Below, piece by piece: positions 32,876-44,499 of a stretch of 64,000 bases of DNA. The position numbers and the translations under genes are program-made. Positions within the stretch are counted from its first letter, which is position 1. Every line of letters starts with the position of its first letter. The stretch comes from Strongylocentrotus droebachiensis (lineage: Eukaryota; Echinodermata; Echinoidea; Camarodonta; Strongylocentrotidae): assembly GCA_035222895.1 (NCBI GenBank), contig JAVYIG010000592.1:248001-312000 (forward strand). The letters are read 5' to 3'. A model generated the notes under the pieces. The model did not search any database. It was not told where the DNA came from and saw only the letters and a program-made list of their open reading frames with translations.

Positions 32876-34468
32876 TTGGATTGCGAACGATGTATCTATT
32901 TGTATTATAGAGAAACTAAGCTATACCTACTGCGATTATGCCATGAGTCTAGTGATAACTTAGTCCTGCCCAAAGTGACGTAGCTTGGGTTCGTCCAGTG
33001 AAATCAGATTCTCTGCGGGGGCCCACAACTTGTGTGCATGTCTGCGTGGGGATGGAGATTATACGCTTCTTTCATTTGTATGCGACGGAGTGTAGCAACA
33101 GAGTGAACAAAATAATTTATTAAAATATTAAAAGTTGTCAACTCTCTGTTTACGGAGCTTATTTACCATGCTTTATCATTGGATTAAATATCAACATAAA
33201 TGAGAAGACTTTAGTAATTGGATATGATATAGGCAAGTTAAATAATTACTTGGTAAACATGTTGATAAATTTTGCTGAATATGTTATTCACAAGAATTAC
33301 GTTAAATATTTTATAACAAAATGCAAAATAAATGGTAGAAACCTTTTATTTGAAGTATGAATTGATGTCATTCTAAAAGCAAAGCAAAGAAAAGCAAAGG
33401 TTGATGAAAAGCAGGTTAAAGCTTTGACTGATATGCTAAGATAATGTTTTGATTTAAATGTATGTATGATATATTGTAAACGTTGTAGATATGTGAATTA
33501 AAGTTCGCTGAAAGGGTTAAAAAGGAAAAAAAATGCTTTATATAAGTAAATAATATCTTGTATTTTTCTTGAGATGGGGCATTTGTCAGGTGCCACTAGA
33601 TTTCTCTTTGACTACCCCGCTGCCTGCCACCTCCATACTGTTATCAGTGTTGCATAAGTACACGCCCTCTTCAGAAGGTGTCTGTTCTTCGATAGGATTG
33701 GTAATCAGAACACCCATTTGCGAGACATCATGATTAATTTTCGTTGGCTAAAAGAGGGAAATGTTGAATATTGATCATCAACAATGTACGTCTCGTCGGT
33801 TCACTGCAAAGAAGGACATGCCATGTCCTGTCGATGACGGTAATAACCTTTTAAAGGGAGTCAACCCTTTTTCAGTAATAAGCAACTCTGTAATAACTTG
33901 GTTTGATTAGCCGGTCATGATCATGTAAGATGAGGAATGTGTTTCATACGTCTACGTAGTGAATATCATTCAAACCTGCAATCATGTTGTCGTTATTGGT
34001 AACTGGTCGTGGTACAATTGCACCCCTCCCATTATTTGTATTATGCTTATGTCACTCTGTCAGATGATGTTATATTTTCCAAACCCTCTTGGATGTACTT
34101 TATTTTTTATTTAAAAAAAAAAAATATTCTTGTTTTCTTTCTACAAGATTTTTTTTTTGTCAACATCGCTTCAAATTTACTTTTTTATTGTGTGTGCATG
34201 CAGATTGAAAACGTTACCCTTCGCCTGGAAACCAAACACAACTAGAGACTCTAGTTATGTACAGGAGTGGAAATTAACCCTTAGATGAACCATTTTAGGG
34301 ATCACTACATCTTGGAATGGAAAGCCATATTCTAAACAATGGGATTCACTCTCAAAAAGAGTTTTTGCAAGCGACAACTTTCGAGTGGTTTTAGTTGCAA
34401 AACGAACTGATCCCTAATGTAACTCTTAAAGAGTGAATTTCCACTCCTCTGAAATAAGAAACATTTAA
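32876..34468 (+). repeat. Shared 3' flank of receptor gene 2
   Basis: Paralogous to 25455 onward. It has GTGACGTAGCTTGGGTTCG (32977), a possible polyadenylation signal ATTAAA near 33497 followed by GTTCGCTGAAAGGG, CTCTTCAGAAGGTGTCTG (33680), GTCAGATGATGTTATATTTTCC (34058) and AACCCTTAGATGAACC. No gene seen. Confidence 0.7.
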
Positions 34469-34950
34469 TTTGATCATATTAATTACTTTTAATTTGCTAA
34501 AGATCTTTTCTTGAATTATCCTGTAGAACCATACCATACTGTTTGATGCTTAATATATGTTTTTTTTTAAATAATGTTTTTCAAGTTTATGTTCTCATGT
34601 TCCCATGTTCTATATTTAATGTGTTGTTTGACCAATGTCTAATTGTTATAATAATAATGTAAAAATAAACAAATACACAAACTAGGTGACCACGCCCTAA
34701 CAAGCCCAAAACTTGGCTTTCATCATTGTGTTCACCATTTTCCAATTATCCATTTATGTTTTTTTATGTAGTCTGTACTTTCTTTGTCATTGAATACTCT
34801 ACCTGTTTTTGTTTAAATCTTCTTAATCGTTGGATCGAAATTTCATAGTTTTATAATGTTTTTATTGCCCATTGACTGTTTTGTATACATTGTTTTTAAT
34901 TGATGTTGGAATTTGGAAATAAATGATTTGAATTGAATTCAATTGAATTG
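34469..34950 (+). mobile_element. CR1-type LINE 3' fragment
   Basis: Inserted between array sequences that are continuous at 55400-55430. It ends in AATAAATGATTTGAATTG and a GAATT-type pentamer tail, as in the CR1 fragments at 2902 and 56521 (opposite strand). Only 3' UTR is present. A short AAGA duplication may flank it. Confidence 0.65.
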
Positions 34951-36465
34951 AAGAGAGTGAACTCCTAACTGTCAGTAAGTAAATAAATTAGTTTAACAAC
35001 CAGTTTTGTAAGATCTTGCACAATTAATTAAGATTCTAAATTCGTGAAAACATTTGTAACGAGATTTGTGCCTTTCATGTTATTAGAGCATGCTGACTCA
35101 ACTAAAAAACCATTACTGTCAATTAAAATCCGTGCTTTTGTCTTCCTCGGATGCATTCGTGCACTCTTTCGACATAAGCCGTTGAATTTCTCTTCACCAA
35201 TCATAATTTTTTTAATACGTCTTTTATTAGGACAACATGAAGACAACGGAGATGAAATCTCCATATACTTACGTCGCTCCGTTCTTCCGTCAAACATTAG
35301 TGATGGATGGAGGCAATATAATTTTGATCCATGTCAAGTGCCTTTCTTTCATTTTGTAAAATTGTAAGCTGATTGGCGGTGATGTTAATATATAATGGAT
35401 TGATGGATTGACAACCTGATTTTGTATAAGCCAAGTTATATAAATGAACGTTCGAACTAACAACCATAAAGGATGGTGGTTTTCTATATTTCATAGCGTC
35501 TCTAATCATAAACGATAGTTGCGGCTCAATAAAGGTGTTTCTAAAGCCATCTTTATGACAAACTATATTTTATTTCGATTCTTTGCAGGCATCGCTTGAT
35601 TTCTAACGATATAGAGCGCACATTAATAAATAAATAATAATAATAGTGTAAATTGTAGAGCGCACATACCGTCCAGGGACGCTCATGGCGTTAGTTCAGC
35701 AACAGTTCTCTTTGATACAAGTAAAGTAAACAATTTTTCAATATTTATATAACCCATTTCAATCCTCAGCTCTTCCCACCTTTCGCATGCATCAAAGACG
35801 CTAGGTTGACACTAATCTTGCCGCGTCTTAATCGACGATTACGTCTTTAATAAAAGTGTTTGAAATGGCAACCTGTTTTGTGATTAATTTTGAGACTTCA
35901 AACTCGATATTAACCAAATGAGTTTTGTATGAACAGCCATAATAGATGGCGGATAGTCACGTTTCTCGATCCGTCTTACAGGACAATTATTTCAAAAAAA
36001 AAGTGATGTATTCGTGTTAGCTTTGGAAAATATGAGGCTATTATCGGTTGTCTGTAGCATAACAACAGGGTCACCGAGTTTACTTTCACATTTTGGATTA
36101 GCTGCGGGGGCTTACAAATGCTTAGTTCACTTCGTCGCTCCGTTTCTCCGTCAAACGTTAATAATGGCCGGAGTCAATATAATTTTGATCCATGTCGAGC
36201 GCGTTCTCTTTCATCTTGTCAAGATGTAAGCTGATTGGCGGTGATATTGTGATTTAATGGATTGATGATTATAGAGTGACAACCTGACTTTAAAAGCCAA
36301 GTTATATAAATGGACGTTAGAACTAACAACCATAACAGACGGCGGTTCGATATATTTCACTGCACCTGTAAACGACAATTCCGGCTCAATAAAGGTGTTG
36401 GATGGCATGTTTGTGACGAACTTGATTTCTTCTCACTTCTCTGCGTGTATCCCACATTTTGAACA
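34951..36465 (+). promoter_or_regulatory. Upstream region of receptor gene 3
   Basis: Promoter-like repeats with motif copies near 35510, 35836 and 36371. The last one (GGCTCAATAAAGGTGTTGGATGGC) is fused directly to the gene leader, so the proximal part is shorter than for the other genes. Between 35628 and 35755 lies a minus-oriented LINE or SINE tail (AATAATAAT run, then GTCCAGGGACGCTCATGGCG) that recurs in plus orientation at 54902-55012. Confidence 0.5.
35628..35755 (-). mobile_element. LINE/SINE 3' tail fragment
   Basis: A trinucleotide AAT run followed by GTAGAGCGCACATACCGTCC and TGATACAAGTAAAGTAAA. The reverse complement of the same unit is at 54902-55012. The TTA-type tail is typical of L2/CR1-like 3' ends. 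No coding part. Confidence 0.55.
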
Positions 36466-37494
36466 ATGGCCGCCACATTTTCAACCGACCCTTTTCTGGA
36501 CTTTCTTGGAAGCGTCACGCCGTCCTCTTTCATAGAAAACAGTCGTGGTAATATAAACAACGTTATCGATGTGCCCATATTGTTATTTATATCACTTCTC
36601 TCTGTTGGATTATCCTTCCTGACGAACACCTTCACAATATACACATTGCACACGATGGACAGTCTACACGAGACTGAAAGTCTTTTGTACAAAGCACTTG
36701 CAATCAGTGATATCTTCATTGTCCTCGGCCAACTGGCCAACGTTGTCCTTCGTTTACTACAGATTCACGAAGGATGTTTTGAGGTATTTCTGACGAGTCT
36801 GTTCGTAATCTATGTTTCGGTAATAATAATCGTCCTGATAAACGTCAATCGTTTCATAATGATCATGCGACCCCTTCACCATCAGATGTTGGTGACGCCG
36901 AAGAGACTCTACTGGGCCTTGGTGGTTGGCATGTCGAGTGCATTTGCCTTACTTGTCGTGATTAATATTCTGGGCAGTCCTTTACTTATCAGAGAAGATG
37001 TCTGTCCTGGTCAAACACCGCCAAATAACATATCTGATTCAGCTTTGAATTTACTTGTGGTAACACCGATCCTGCTGGGGTTTGCCTTTATTTTGATAAC
37101 AAGTAGTGGAATTTTCTACAAGTCCAGACAACAGGCGACAAAGATCGCACAAATGCGTCGCATTATTCTTCTAGATCGTGCAGAGCCTAAAGTGAACAAC
37201 CGTCCAGGAAATCATCGAGCCGTTCCTGCAAGTGGACTGAAGGGTCTCAAAACTGTTGGCGTTATTACCATCTCGTACTGCTTCATATGGTTGCCTTTCT
37301 TGATCTATGTCTCAGCCATTGGTGGACTCTATCGCTTTGCATTGTTAAAAATAGTAGTTGTGTTTCTCCAGTTCTGTAATTGCATTTGGAATCCTTTGAT
37401 ACTCTCTATTGCTTACAAACCATTCCGAATCGCATCTAAAAATATTATCTTGAAGATGAAAGCATCATGCTGCGGAAGTAATATTATTCACTGA
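36466..37494 (+). CDS. Rhodopsin-class GPCR, single exon, array copy 3
   Basis: A 342-residue intact family member with the same landmarks (LTN, AISD instead of AIND in helix 2, NRF, WLP, NPLILSIAY, KASCCG). It shares the GQLANVVLRLLQIHEGCFEVF segment with copy 2. Differences sit mainly in the N-terminal tail, the second extracellular loop (SPLLIREDVCPGQTP) and the third intracellular loop (LLDRAEPKVNN). The segment from TFTIYTL to LLYKALA and helix 5 are almost unchanged. The start context TTTTGAACAATGGCC is as in the other copies. Its immediate 5' leader is fused to an upstream repeat unit. Confidence 0.9.
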   Translation: MAATFSTDPFLDFLGSVTPSSFIENSRGNINNVIDVPILLFISLLSVGLSFLTNTFTIYTLHTMDSLHETESLLYKALAISDIFIVLGQLANVVLRLLQIHEGCFEVFLTSLFVIYVSVIIIVLINVNRFIMIMRPLHHQMLVTPKRLYWALVVGMSSAFALLVVINILGSPLLIREDVCPGQTPPNNISDSALNLLVVTPILLGFAFILITSSGIFYKSRQQATKIAQMRRIILLDRAEPKVNNRPGNHRAVPASGLKGLKTVGVITISYCFIWLPFLIYVSAIGGLYRFALLKIVVVFLQFCNCIWNPLILSIAYKPFRIASKNIILKMKASCCGSNIIH

Positions 37495-38630
37495 TTGGAT
37501 TGCGAACGATGTATCTATTCGTATTAGGAGGAAATTAAGATAAAACTACTATGATTATGCCATGAGCCGAGTAAGAATTTATTCCTGCCTAAAGTGACGT
37601 AGATTGGGTTCGTCCAGTGAAATCAGATTCCTTGCGGGGGAACACAACTTGTGTGTGTGTTTGCGTGGGGGGGGGGGGGGGGTCGAGCTTAAACGTTGTC
37701 AGCTATTTGTTTACTGAGCTTATTTACCAAGCTTTATTACTTGATTAAATATCAACATAAATTAGAGGACTTAAGTAATTGGAAATTATTTGGGCAAGTT
37801 AGATAATTACTTGGTAAACATTTTGATAAATTTTGCTGAATATGTTGTTTATAAGAATTACGTTAAACATAAAAAAAAAAGCAGGATGAAATGAGGAATT
37901 CTATTAACTTATTTGAACTTATTTGAAGTATGAATTGATGTCACATTTAATTCTATAAGAAAATCAAATGTTAATGAAATGTAGGTAAAAGCTTTGATTG
38001 ATGCTTAGAGAATGTTTTGATTTTAAATGTATATGATATTATGAACGTTGCAGATATGTGAAATGAAGTTCGCCGAAAGGGTTAAAAAGGAAAAAAAATA
38101 TCTTGCTGTATATAATTATATATGTTTCTATGTTTCTTGTCGAGGGGCAAGTGCCAGGTGCCCTAGATTTCCCGTTGACTACGCCGCTGCCTGCCAACTC
38201 CACACTGATATCAGTGTTGCATAATGACAGGCCCTCTTCAGAAGGTGTCTGTTCTTTGATAGGATTAGGAATCAGAAAACCCATTTGCAAAATATCATGA
38301 TTAACTTTGGGTGGCTAAAAGACAGAAATTTTGAATATATAACCGTCGACGATGTACATCTCGTCGGCTTACTGCAAACAAGGACACGCCATGTCCTGTC
38401 AATGACGGAAATGGACTTTTAGCGGGGAGGCAACCCTTTTTAATTACTAAGCAACTCTGTAATAAATGGTTTGATTAGCCGATCGTAATCATGTAAGTAT
38501 ACAAATATGTTTCAGACGTATACTGTGGTAGATCTCATGTAACTCTGCTATCATGTTGTCGTTATAAGTAACTGGACGTGCCACAATTGCATCCCTCTCA
38601 TTACGTTTTATTATGCTTATGTCACTCTGT
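37495..38630 (+). repeat. Shared 3' flank of receptor gene 3
   Basis: Paralogous to the other 3' flanks, with a G-run at 37667-37682, GTTCGCCGAAAGGG near 38068, GTGCCCTAGATTTCCC and CTCTTCAGAAGGTGTCTG near 38232. No gene seen; the two short frames around 38039-38300 are not conserved as proteins in paralogous flanks. Confidence 0.7.
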
Positions 38631-39485
38631 CAGATGATGTTATATTTTCCAAACCCTCTTGGATATACTTTAGTTGTCTTGGTTTATTGTATTCTGCTCT
38701 CCGTGATAGCTCAGTCGGTAGAGCAGTGGTCTCGTAATCCGGTGACCCGGGTTCGAAACCAAGTCGATGCACTAGTGTCCTTTGGTAAGGCATTAATCCT
38801 CATTAACAGGTCCCTCGGAGAGGACCTAAAGCCGTCGGCCGTCTGGTTGCTTACTTACAAGCATTTATGCTTTCTTAGCAGTCAGGTAAAACAAATAACT
38901 ACCACCAATCCTAATCAGATGATGTTATATTTTCCAAACCCTCTTGGATATACTTTAGTTGTCTTGGTTTATTGTATTCTGCTCTCCGTGATAGCTCAGT
39001 CGGTAGAGCAGTGGTCTCGTAATCCGGTGACCCGGGTTCGAAACCAAGTCGATGCACTAGTGTCCTTTGGTAAGGCATTAATCCTCATTAACAGGTCCCT
39101 CGGAGAGGACCTAAAGCCGTCGGCCGTCTGGTTGCTTACTTACAAGCATTTATGCTTTCTTAGCAGTCAGGTAAAACAAATAACTACCACCAATCCTAAT
39201 CAGATGATGTTATATTTTCCAAACCCTCTTGGATATACTTTAGTTGTCTTGGTTTATTGTATTCTGCTCTCCGTGATAGCTCAGTCGGTAGAGCAGTGGT
39301 CTCGTAATCCGGTGACCCGGGTTCGAAACCAAGTCGATGCACTAGTGTCCTTTGGTAAGGCATTAATCCTCATTAACAGGTCCCTCGGAGAGGACCTAAA
39401 GCCGTCGGCCGTCTGGTTGCTTACTTACAAGCATTTATGCTTTCTTAGCAGTCAGGTAAAACAAATAACTACCACCAATCCTAAT
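38631..39485 (+). repeat. Tandem triplication of a 285-bp unit containing a tRNA-derived SINE
   Basis: Three copies start at 38631, 38916 and 39201, exactly 285 bp apart and identical wherever I compared. Each holds ~68 bp of array flank (from GTCAGATGATG) plus a SINE whose head has an A box TAGCTCAGTCGGTAGAGC (38707-38724) and a B box GGGTTCGAAACC (38749-38760), as in Thr-type tRNAs. Because the flank is included, this is a segmental duplication after one SINE insertion. The unit is a multiple of three, giving a spurious 292-codon frame across all copies. Confidence 0.92.
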
Positions 39486-40769
39486 CCTTAACAACATTTC
39501 TTTTAAAATCTCAACATCGCTTCAAGTCACTCATTCAATTTATGTGCATGCAGGTTGAAAACGTTACCCGTCGCCTGTAAACCAGACCCATTCAAAAACT
39601 CTATATGTACAGGAGTGGAAATCAACCATTTGAGAACCTATTTTAGGGATTACTTCATCTTTGAATGGAAATCCATGCTCTAATAAATGGGATCCACTCT
39701 GAAAATGAGATTTTCAAGCGACTCATTTCGAGTGGAATCAATTACAAAATGAGCTGATCCCTAATATAACTCTTAAAGAGTGAATTTCCTATTCTCTAAA
39801 TTAAGAGAGTGAACTCCTAGTTAACAGTAAATACAAATTGTCTAACTATCAGTTTTGTAAGATTCTAAGATCTTTCTCAATTAATTAAGTTTCTACATTC
39901 GTAAAATAATTGTAACGAGGTTCGTAAATGTTAAGTTATCAGAACATGCTGACTCAACTAATAAATCTTTCCTGTCAAATCAAATCTTCGTTTGTGTACC
40001 CCTTGGATGCATTTGTGTCTTCTTCCGACATAAGCCGTTTCTTTTTTCTTCACCAATCAGATAACAAATGTAATATGTCGTTTTTATGGAAAACATAAGG
40101 ACATCGACAATGAAATCTCTATATACTTACGTCATATTTCATTAAAGTGCTTCTTCGCTCTGTTAATGCCGTCAAACGTTAATGATTGCCAGAGTTAATA
40201 TAATTTTGATCCATGTCAAGTGCATTCTCTTTTATCTTGTCAAAATGTTAGCTGATTGGCGGTGATATCAAGATTTAATGGATTGATGATTATAGAGTGG
40301 GCTCGTGCTTTTGTATAAGCCAAGTTATATAAACTGAACGTTCGAACTAACAACCATTTACAGACGGCGGTTCGATATATTTCACTGCACCTCTAACCGA
40401 CAATTAAGGCTCAATAAAGGTGATTAGAAAGCCAACTTTTTGATTAACTAAATGTTCTTTCGATTCTTTGCGTGCATCGCATGATTTATAACGATATCGA
40501 GCGCACATTCACATCGTTCGCATGCATCAGAGACGCTGGTTGGACAGTAATCTTGCTGCATCTTCATCGACATTTACGGCTAAACAAAAGTGTTTTGAGC
40601 GCCATCATTTTTTGTGATCAACTTCATGCCTATAAACTCGATGTTCACTCCAAGGGTTTCGTATTTCGCTTCCTCTTAATCGAAATTACGGCTCAAAGTG
40701 TTTTGGATGGCATCTTTGTGACGAACTTAATATTTTCTTGCTTTTTGCGTGCATCCCAAATTTTGAACA
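39486..40769 (+). promoter_or_regulatory. End of copy-3 flank and upstream region of receptor gene 4
   Basis: Continues the paralogous flank (ACATCGCTTCAAGTCAC, TGCTGACTCAACTAATAAAT at 39950) and then the promoter-like repeats. Motif copies are near 40390 (GGCTCAATAAAGGTG), 40566 (GGCTAAACAAAAGTG) and 40678 (GGCTCAAAGTGTTTTGGATGGC), the last leading into the gene. No other gene. Confidence 0.55.
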
Positions 40770-41807
40770 ATGGCCGACATTTTTTCAAACGACACTTTTC
40801 TAGACTTTCCTGGAAGCGTCACGCCATCCTCTTTCATAGAAAACAGTCATGAAAATATCAAGAACGATATCGATTATCGCTTAGTGTTATTTATATCACT
40901 TCTCTCCGTCGGATTATCATTCCTGACGAACACCTTCACAATATACACATTGCACACGATGGACAGCCTACACGAGACTGAGAGTCTTTTATATAAAGCA
41001 CTTGCCTTTAATGATATCATCATTGTCCTCTGCGAAATGGCCCTTGTTGTCATTCTTTCGCTAGAGATTCACAGAGGCTGTTTTCAGGTATTTCTGTCGT
41101 ATATGTTTGTAGTCTATGTTTCGGCAATAATAATCGTCCTGATAAACGTCAATCGTTTTATATTGATCATGCGACCCCTTCAACATCAGAGGTTGGTGAC
41201 GCCCAAGAGACTCTACTGGGCCTTGTTGGTTGGTTTATCGAGTACATTTGCCTCACTTGTCGTGATTAATTTCCTGGGCAGTGCCTTATTTGTTAGAGAA
41301 AGTGCCTGTCCTGGTCTAACACCGCAAAATAACATATCTGATTCAGCTTTAAATTTACTTCTGGTTGCACCGATCCTGCTGGGGTTTGCCGTTATTTTGA
41401 TAACTAGTAGTGGAATTTTCTACAAGTCAAGACAACAGGCGACAAAGATCGCACAAATGCGTCGCATTATTCGTCAACAGCGTGCACAGCCCGAAGTGAA
41501 CAACCGTCCAGGAAATCATCAAGCCGTTACTGCAAGTGGACTGAAGGGTCTCAAAACCGTTGGCGTTATTACCATCTCGTACTGCTTCGTATGGTTGCCT
41601 TTCTTGATATATATCTCAACCTTCGGTGGACTCTATCGCTCCGAATGGTTTAAAATATTTAATATGGCTCTCCAGTTCTGTAATTGCATTTGGAATCCTG
41701 TGATTCTCTCTATTGCTTACAAACCATTCCGAATCGCATCTAAAAATATAATCTTGAAGATGAAAGCGTCATGCTGTAGAGTCACTGATTGCGAACGATG
41801 TATCTAA
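40770..41807 (+). CDS. Rhodopsin-class GPCR, single exon, array copy 4, altered C-terminus
   Basis: A 345-residue family member with all landmarks (LTN, AFND, NRF, WLP, NPVILSIAY). Its helix 2-3 segment is of the CEMALVVILSLEI type shared with copies 1 and 6. The tail differs: after KASCC it reads RVTDCERCI rather than GSNIIH, because about 14 bases present in the other copies are missing near 41774, shifting the frame to a later stop. The same change is present in pseudogene copy 5, so it predates their separation. The new tail adds two cysteines. Whether it affects membrane anchoring or trafficking is unknown. Confidence 0.9.
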   Translation: MADIFSNDTFLDFPGSVTPSSFIENSHENIKNDIDYRLVLFISLLSVGLSFLTNTFTIYTLHTMDSLHETESLLYKALAFNDIIIVLCEMALVVILSLEIHRGCFQVFLSYMFVVYVSAIIIVLINVNRFILIMRPLQHQRLVTPKRLYWALLVGLSSTFASLVVINFLGSALFVRESACPGLTPQNNISDSALNLLLVAPILLGFAVILITSSGIFYKSRQQATKIAQMRRIIRQQRAQPEVNNRPGNHQAVTASGLKGLKTVGVITISYCFVWLPFLIYISTFGGLYRSEWFKIFNMALQFCNCIWNPVILSIAYKPFRIASKNIILKMKASCCRVTDCERCI

Positions 41808-42693
41808 CTATTGGTATTATAAAGAGATTAAGATATTCCTAGTATGATTGTGACAAGAGTCAAGTGATAACTTAGTCGTGCCCAGAGTGGCGTAGCTTGG
41901 GTTCGTTTAGTGAAATCAGATTTGCGTAGGGGATGGGGCTTATACGCTTCTTTCATTTTTATGCGAGGGAGTGTAGCGACAGAGTGAACAAGAAAGTTTA
42001 TTAAAATATTTACAGTTATTAACTATCTGTTTACGGAGCTTATATACCATGCTTTAGTATTGGATTGAATATTAACATTAAATGCAAAAACTTTAGTAAT
42101 TGTTATGGGATATATGTAGGCAAGTTAGTTAATTCTTGGTAAACATTTTGATAAATTTTGCTGAATATGTTATTTTTAAGAATTGCTTTAAACGTTTGGA
42201 AATAAAAAGCGAAATGAATGGTAGAACTCGTTTAACTTATTTGAAGTATGTTTTGATGTCACATTTAATTCTAAAAGAAAAGCAAAGGTCAATGAAAAAC
42301 AGGTAAAAATTTATTCTGCTTTTCTTCCAATTAAAAATAAAATTACAACATCGCTTCAAGTTACTTATATATTTTGTATGCATACCGGTTGAAAACGCTA
42401 CACTTCGTTTGTAAACCAAAGCCATCAAAAGACTCTAGTAATGTACCGGAGTAGAAATTAACCCTTAGATGAGCCATTTTAGCGATTAATTTATCTAGGA
42501 ATGGACATTGAAGCTCGAAATCCTGGGATCCTCTCTCAAAAAGGTTTTCAAGCGACCACTTGCGAGTGGATTCAACTCCGAAATAAACTGATCCCTAATA
42601 TAACTCTTAAAGGGAAATCCAATCCCAAATTGTCAACTACTCTAACAAAAGTAGAAAGCTCAGAGAAACAAACTGATGAAAGTTTTTAATTAA
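41808..42693 (+). repeat. Shared 3' flank of receptor gene 4
   Basis: Paralogous to 25455-26715, with GTGGCGTAGCTTGGGTTCG, AAACATTTTGATAAATTTTG and AACCCTTAGATGAGCC. It lacks the block around CTCTTCAGAAGGTGTCTG seen after the other genes, so an internal deletion is likely near 42310. No gene. Confidence 0.65.
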
Positions 42694-43200
42694 AGGGACT
42701 TGGTAACATTGTTTATATAAGCGAAAATGGTGCTTAGGTAGTGACTTCATTGCTAGATGTACAATTATAGATAATCTGAACGTTTGGGTTAAAACGGACC
42801 ATTATTAATGATAACAATTGGGAAAAACTGGTCTGATCGATTCCTTAATTCTCCCAGGTTAATGTAAATCGTCACAAAGCAATGAATTTGCTCTCTATAC
42901 CATTCCAGACATTTCAGTGTTGAAAGATTTGTAAAAGCCTGTCTTATGTCTTATTTTCAAGGAAAAACGGTTTAGAAAATTCAAAAATAGTTGGGAGAAT
43001 TTACTATTAATCACTGTTAGAGGGTGTTGCACAGTGCCGCCTTCTAAGAAAACCCTGCATATCTTCGTGGTTTGATAATTTTCTCAGGATCTTTTGCCTG
43101 TTATAGAGGGTGAGTACAGTAGATGAATATAATAAGTAACATTTCATACAAAAATTACACCGTCTTTTGTATCAAACTTCAACAATGTTACCGAGTCACT
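42694..43200 (+). mobile_element. MITE family A, copy 2
   Basis: A 507-bp element with ends AGGGACTTGGTAACATTGTT and ACAATGTTACCGAGTCACT, flanked by TTAA at 42690-42693 and 43201-43204. The empty site is at about 26715 in the copy-1 flank (ATTAAATCTGACTAAAT). The decayed copy at 54037 occupies the same paralogous position. Confidence 0.88.
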
Positions 43201-43204
43201 TTAA

Positions 43205-44499
43205 ATCTGACTAAATATAAGAAAGTTATGAATTTTTGAACGTCGTAATTACTATACGTACGGGCACACACTTTGTGTGTGTATGTGTTTGTATGTGCGC
43301 GTGGGTTATGAGATGAGCTCATACGCTTCTATAATTTTTATTCGAGGGACCTTAGGCACTGACTAGTGGACAATAAATCGTTGTGAAATATTTACACCTA
43401 CATTTCGTCGGCCTACTGCAGACAAGGACAAGCCATGTCCTGTCGATGACGGTAATATACTTTTCACGGAAGGCAACCCTTTTACAGTAATAAGCAATTA
43501 TATAATAAATTGGTTTGATTAGCCGATCGTGATCATGTAAAATTAGGTGTCCGTTTCATACGTCTACGTAGTGAATATCATGCAACCGTGCTATCACTTT
43601 TCATTATAAGTTTCTAGACGTGATACAATTGCATTTCTCTCATTATGTTTCATTATTTTAATGTCACAATGTCAGATGATGTTAAATTTTCCGAAGCCTC
43701 TTGGATATATAGTTGTGTTTGTTTATTGTATTCTTATTTTTTAAAACCAAGATTTGTTTGTGTGTGTGCATGCATGTTAAAAATGTTACCCTTCGCCCGT
43801 AAACCCAAACCAATCTAAAGACTTTAGTAATGTACAGGAGTGGATATTAACCCTTAGATGAACCATTTTAGGGAACACTTTATCTTTTAATGGAAATCCA
43901 TGCTCTAAATATGGAAACGAATTTGTCAAGCGATTACTTTCTTTCGAGTGGATTCAATTACAAAATGAACTGATGCCTAATATAACTTTTAAAGAGTGAA
44001 TTATCACTCCTCTGAATTGAGAGAGTGAACTCCTAGTTGACAGTTAATACAAATTGAAGTTGTAACTATCAGTTTTGTAATATCTTTTTTTGTTTTCCTA
44101 CAGGGACAAGAAATCAAGAGTACAAGAATTACCATCTAAAACTAATTTTTAGACCTCACAGTGAGCCTTCATTAGGAAAACAAATTGTTAATTGTTGTCA
44201 TGTAATACTTGTATGCAGTGGTAAATTTAGGCCAGCAGTTTTGTAAGATCTTGCACATTTAACTAAGTTTCTAAATTCGTAAAAAAAATTGTAACTAGGT
44301 TCGTAAATGTTAAGTTATCAGAACATGCTGACTCAACTAATAAATCTTTTCTGTCAAATCAAATCCTTGTTTTTGTACTCCTTGGATGCATTTGTGTCTT
44401 CTTTTGACATAAGCCGTTTCATTTTTCTTCACCAATCAGAAAAAAATATAATATGTCGTTTATATGGACAACATTAAAACATCAAAAATGAAATCTCCA
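43205..44499 (+). repeat. Array spacer after receptor gene 4
   Basis: Non-coding, paralogous to 54553-55735: GGGCACACACTTTGTGTG, CAAGCCATGTCCTGTCGATGACGG, GTCAGATGATGTTAAATTTTCC, AACCCTTAGATGAACC, TGCTGACTCAACTAATAAATC. A ~130-bp segment at about 44085-44220 (CTACAGGGACAAGAAATC onward) is absent from the paralogue and may be another small insertion. No gene. Confidence 0.6.

Noticed and set aside
38701-38772. Functional Thr-type tRNA gene
   Set aside because: A and B boxes are good, but the sequence is fused to a SINE body, is repeated, and the acceptor ends do not pair properly.
38613-39491. Open frame of 292 codons on the plus strand
   Set aside because: It runs through three 285-bp SINE-containing units; 285 is divisible by three, so the frame repeats itself. 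No protein family resemblance.
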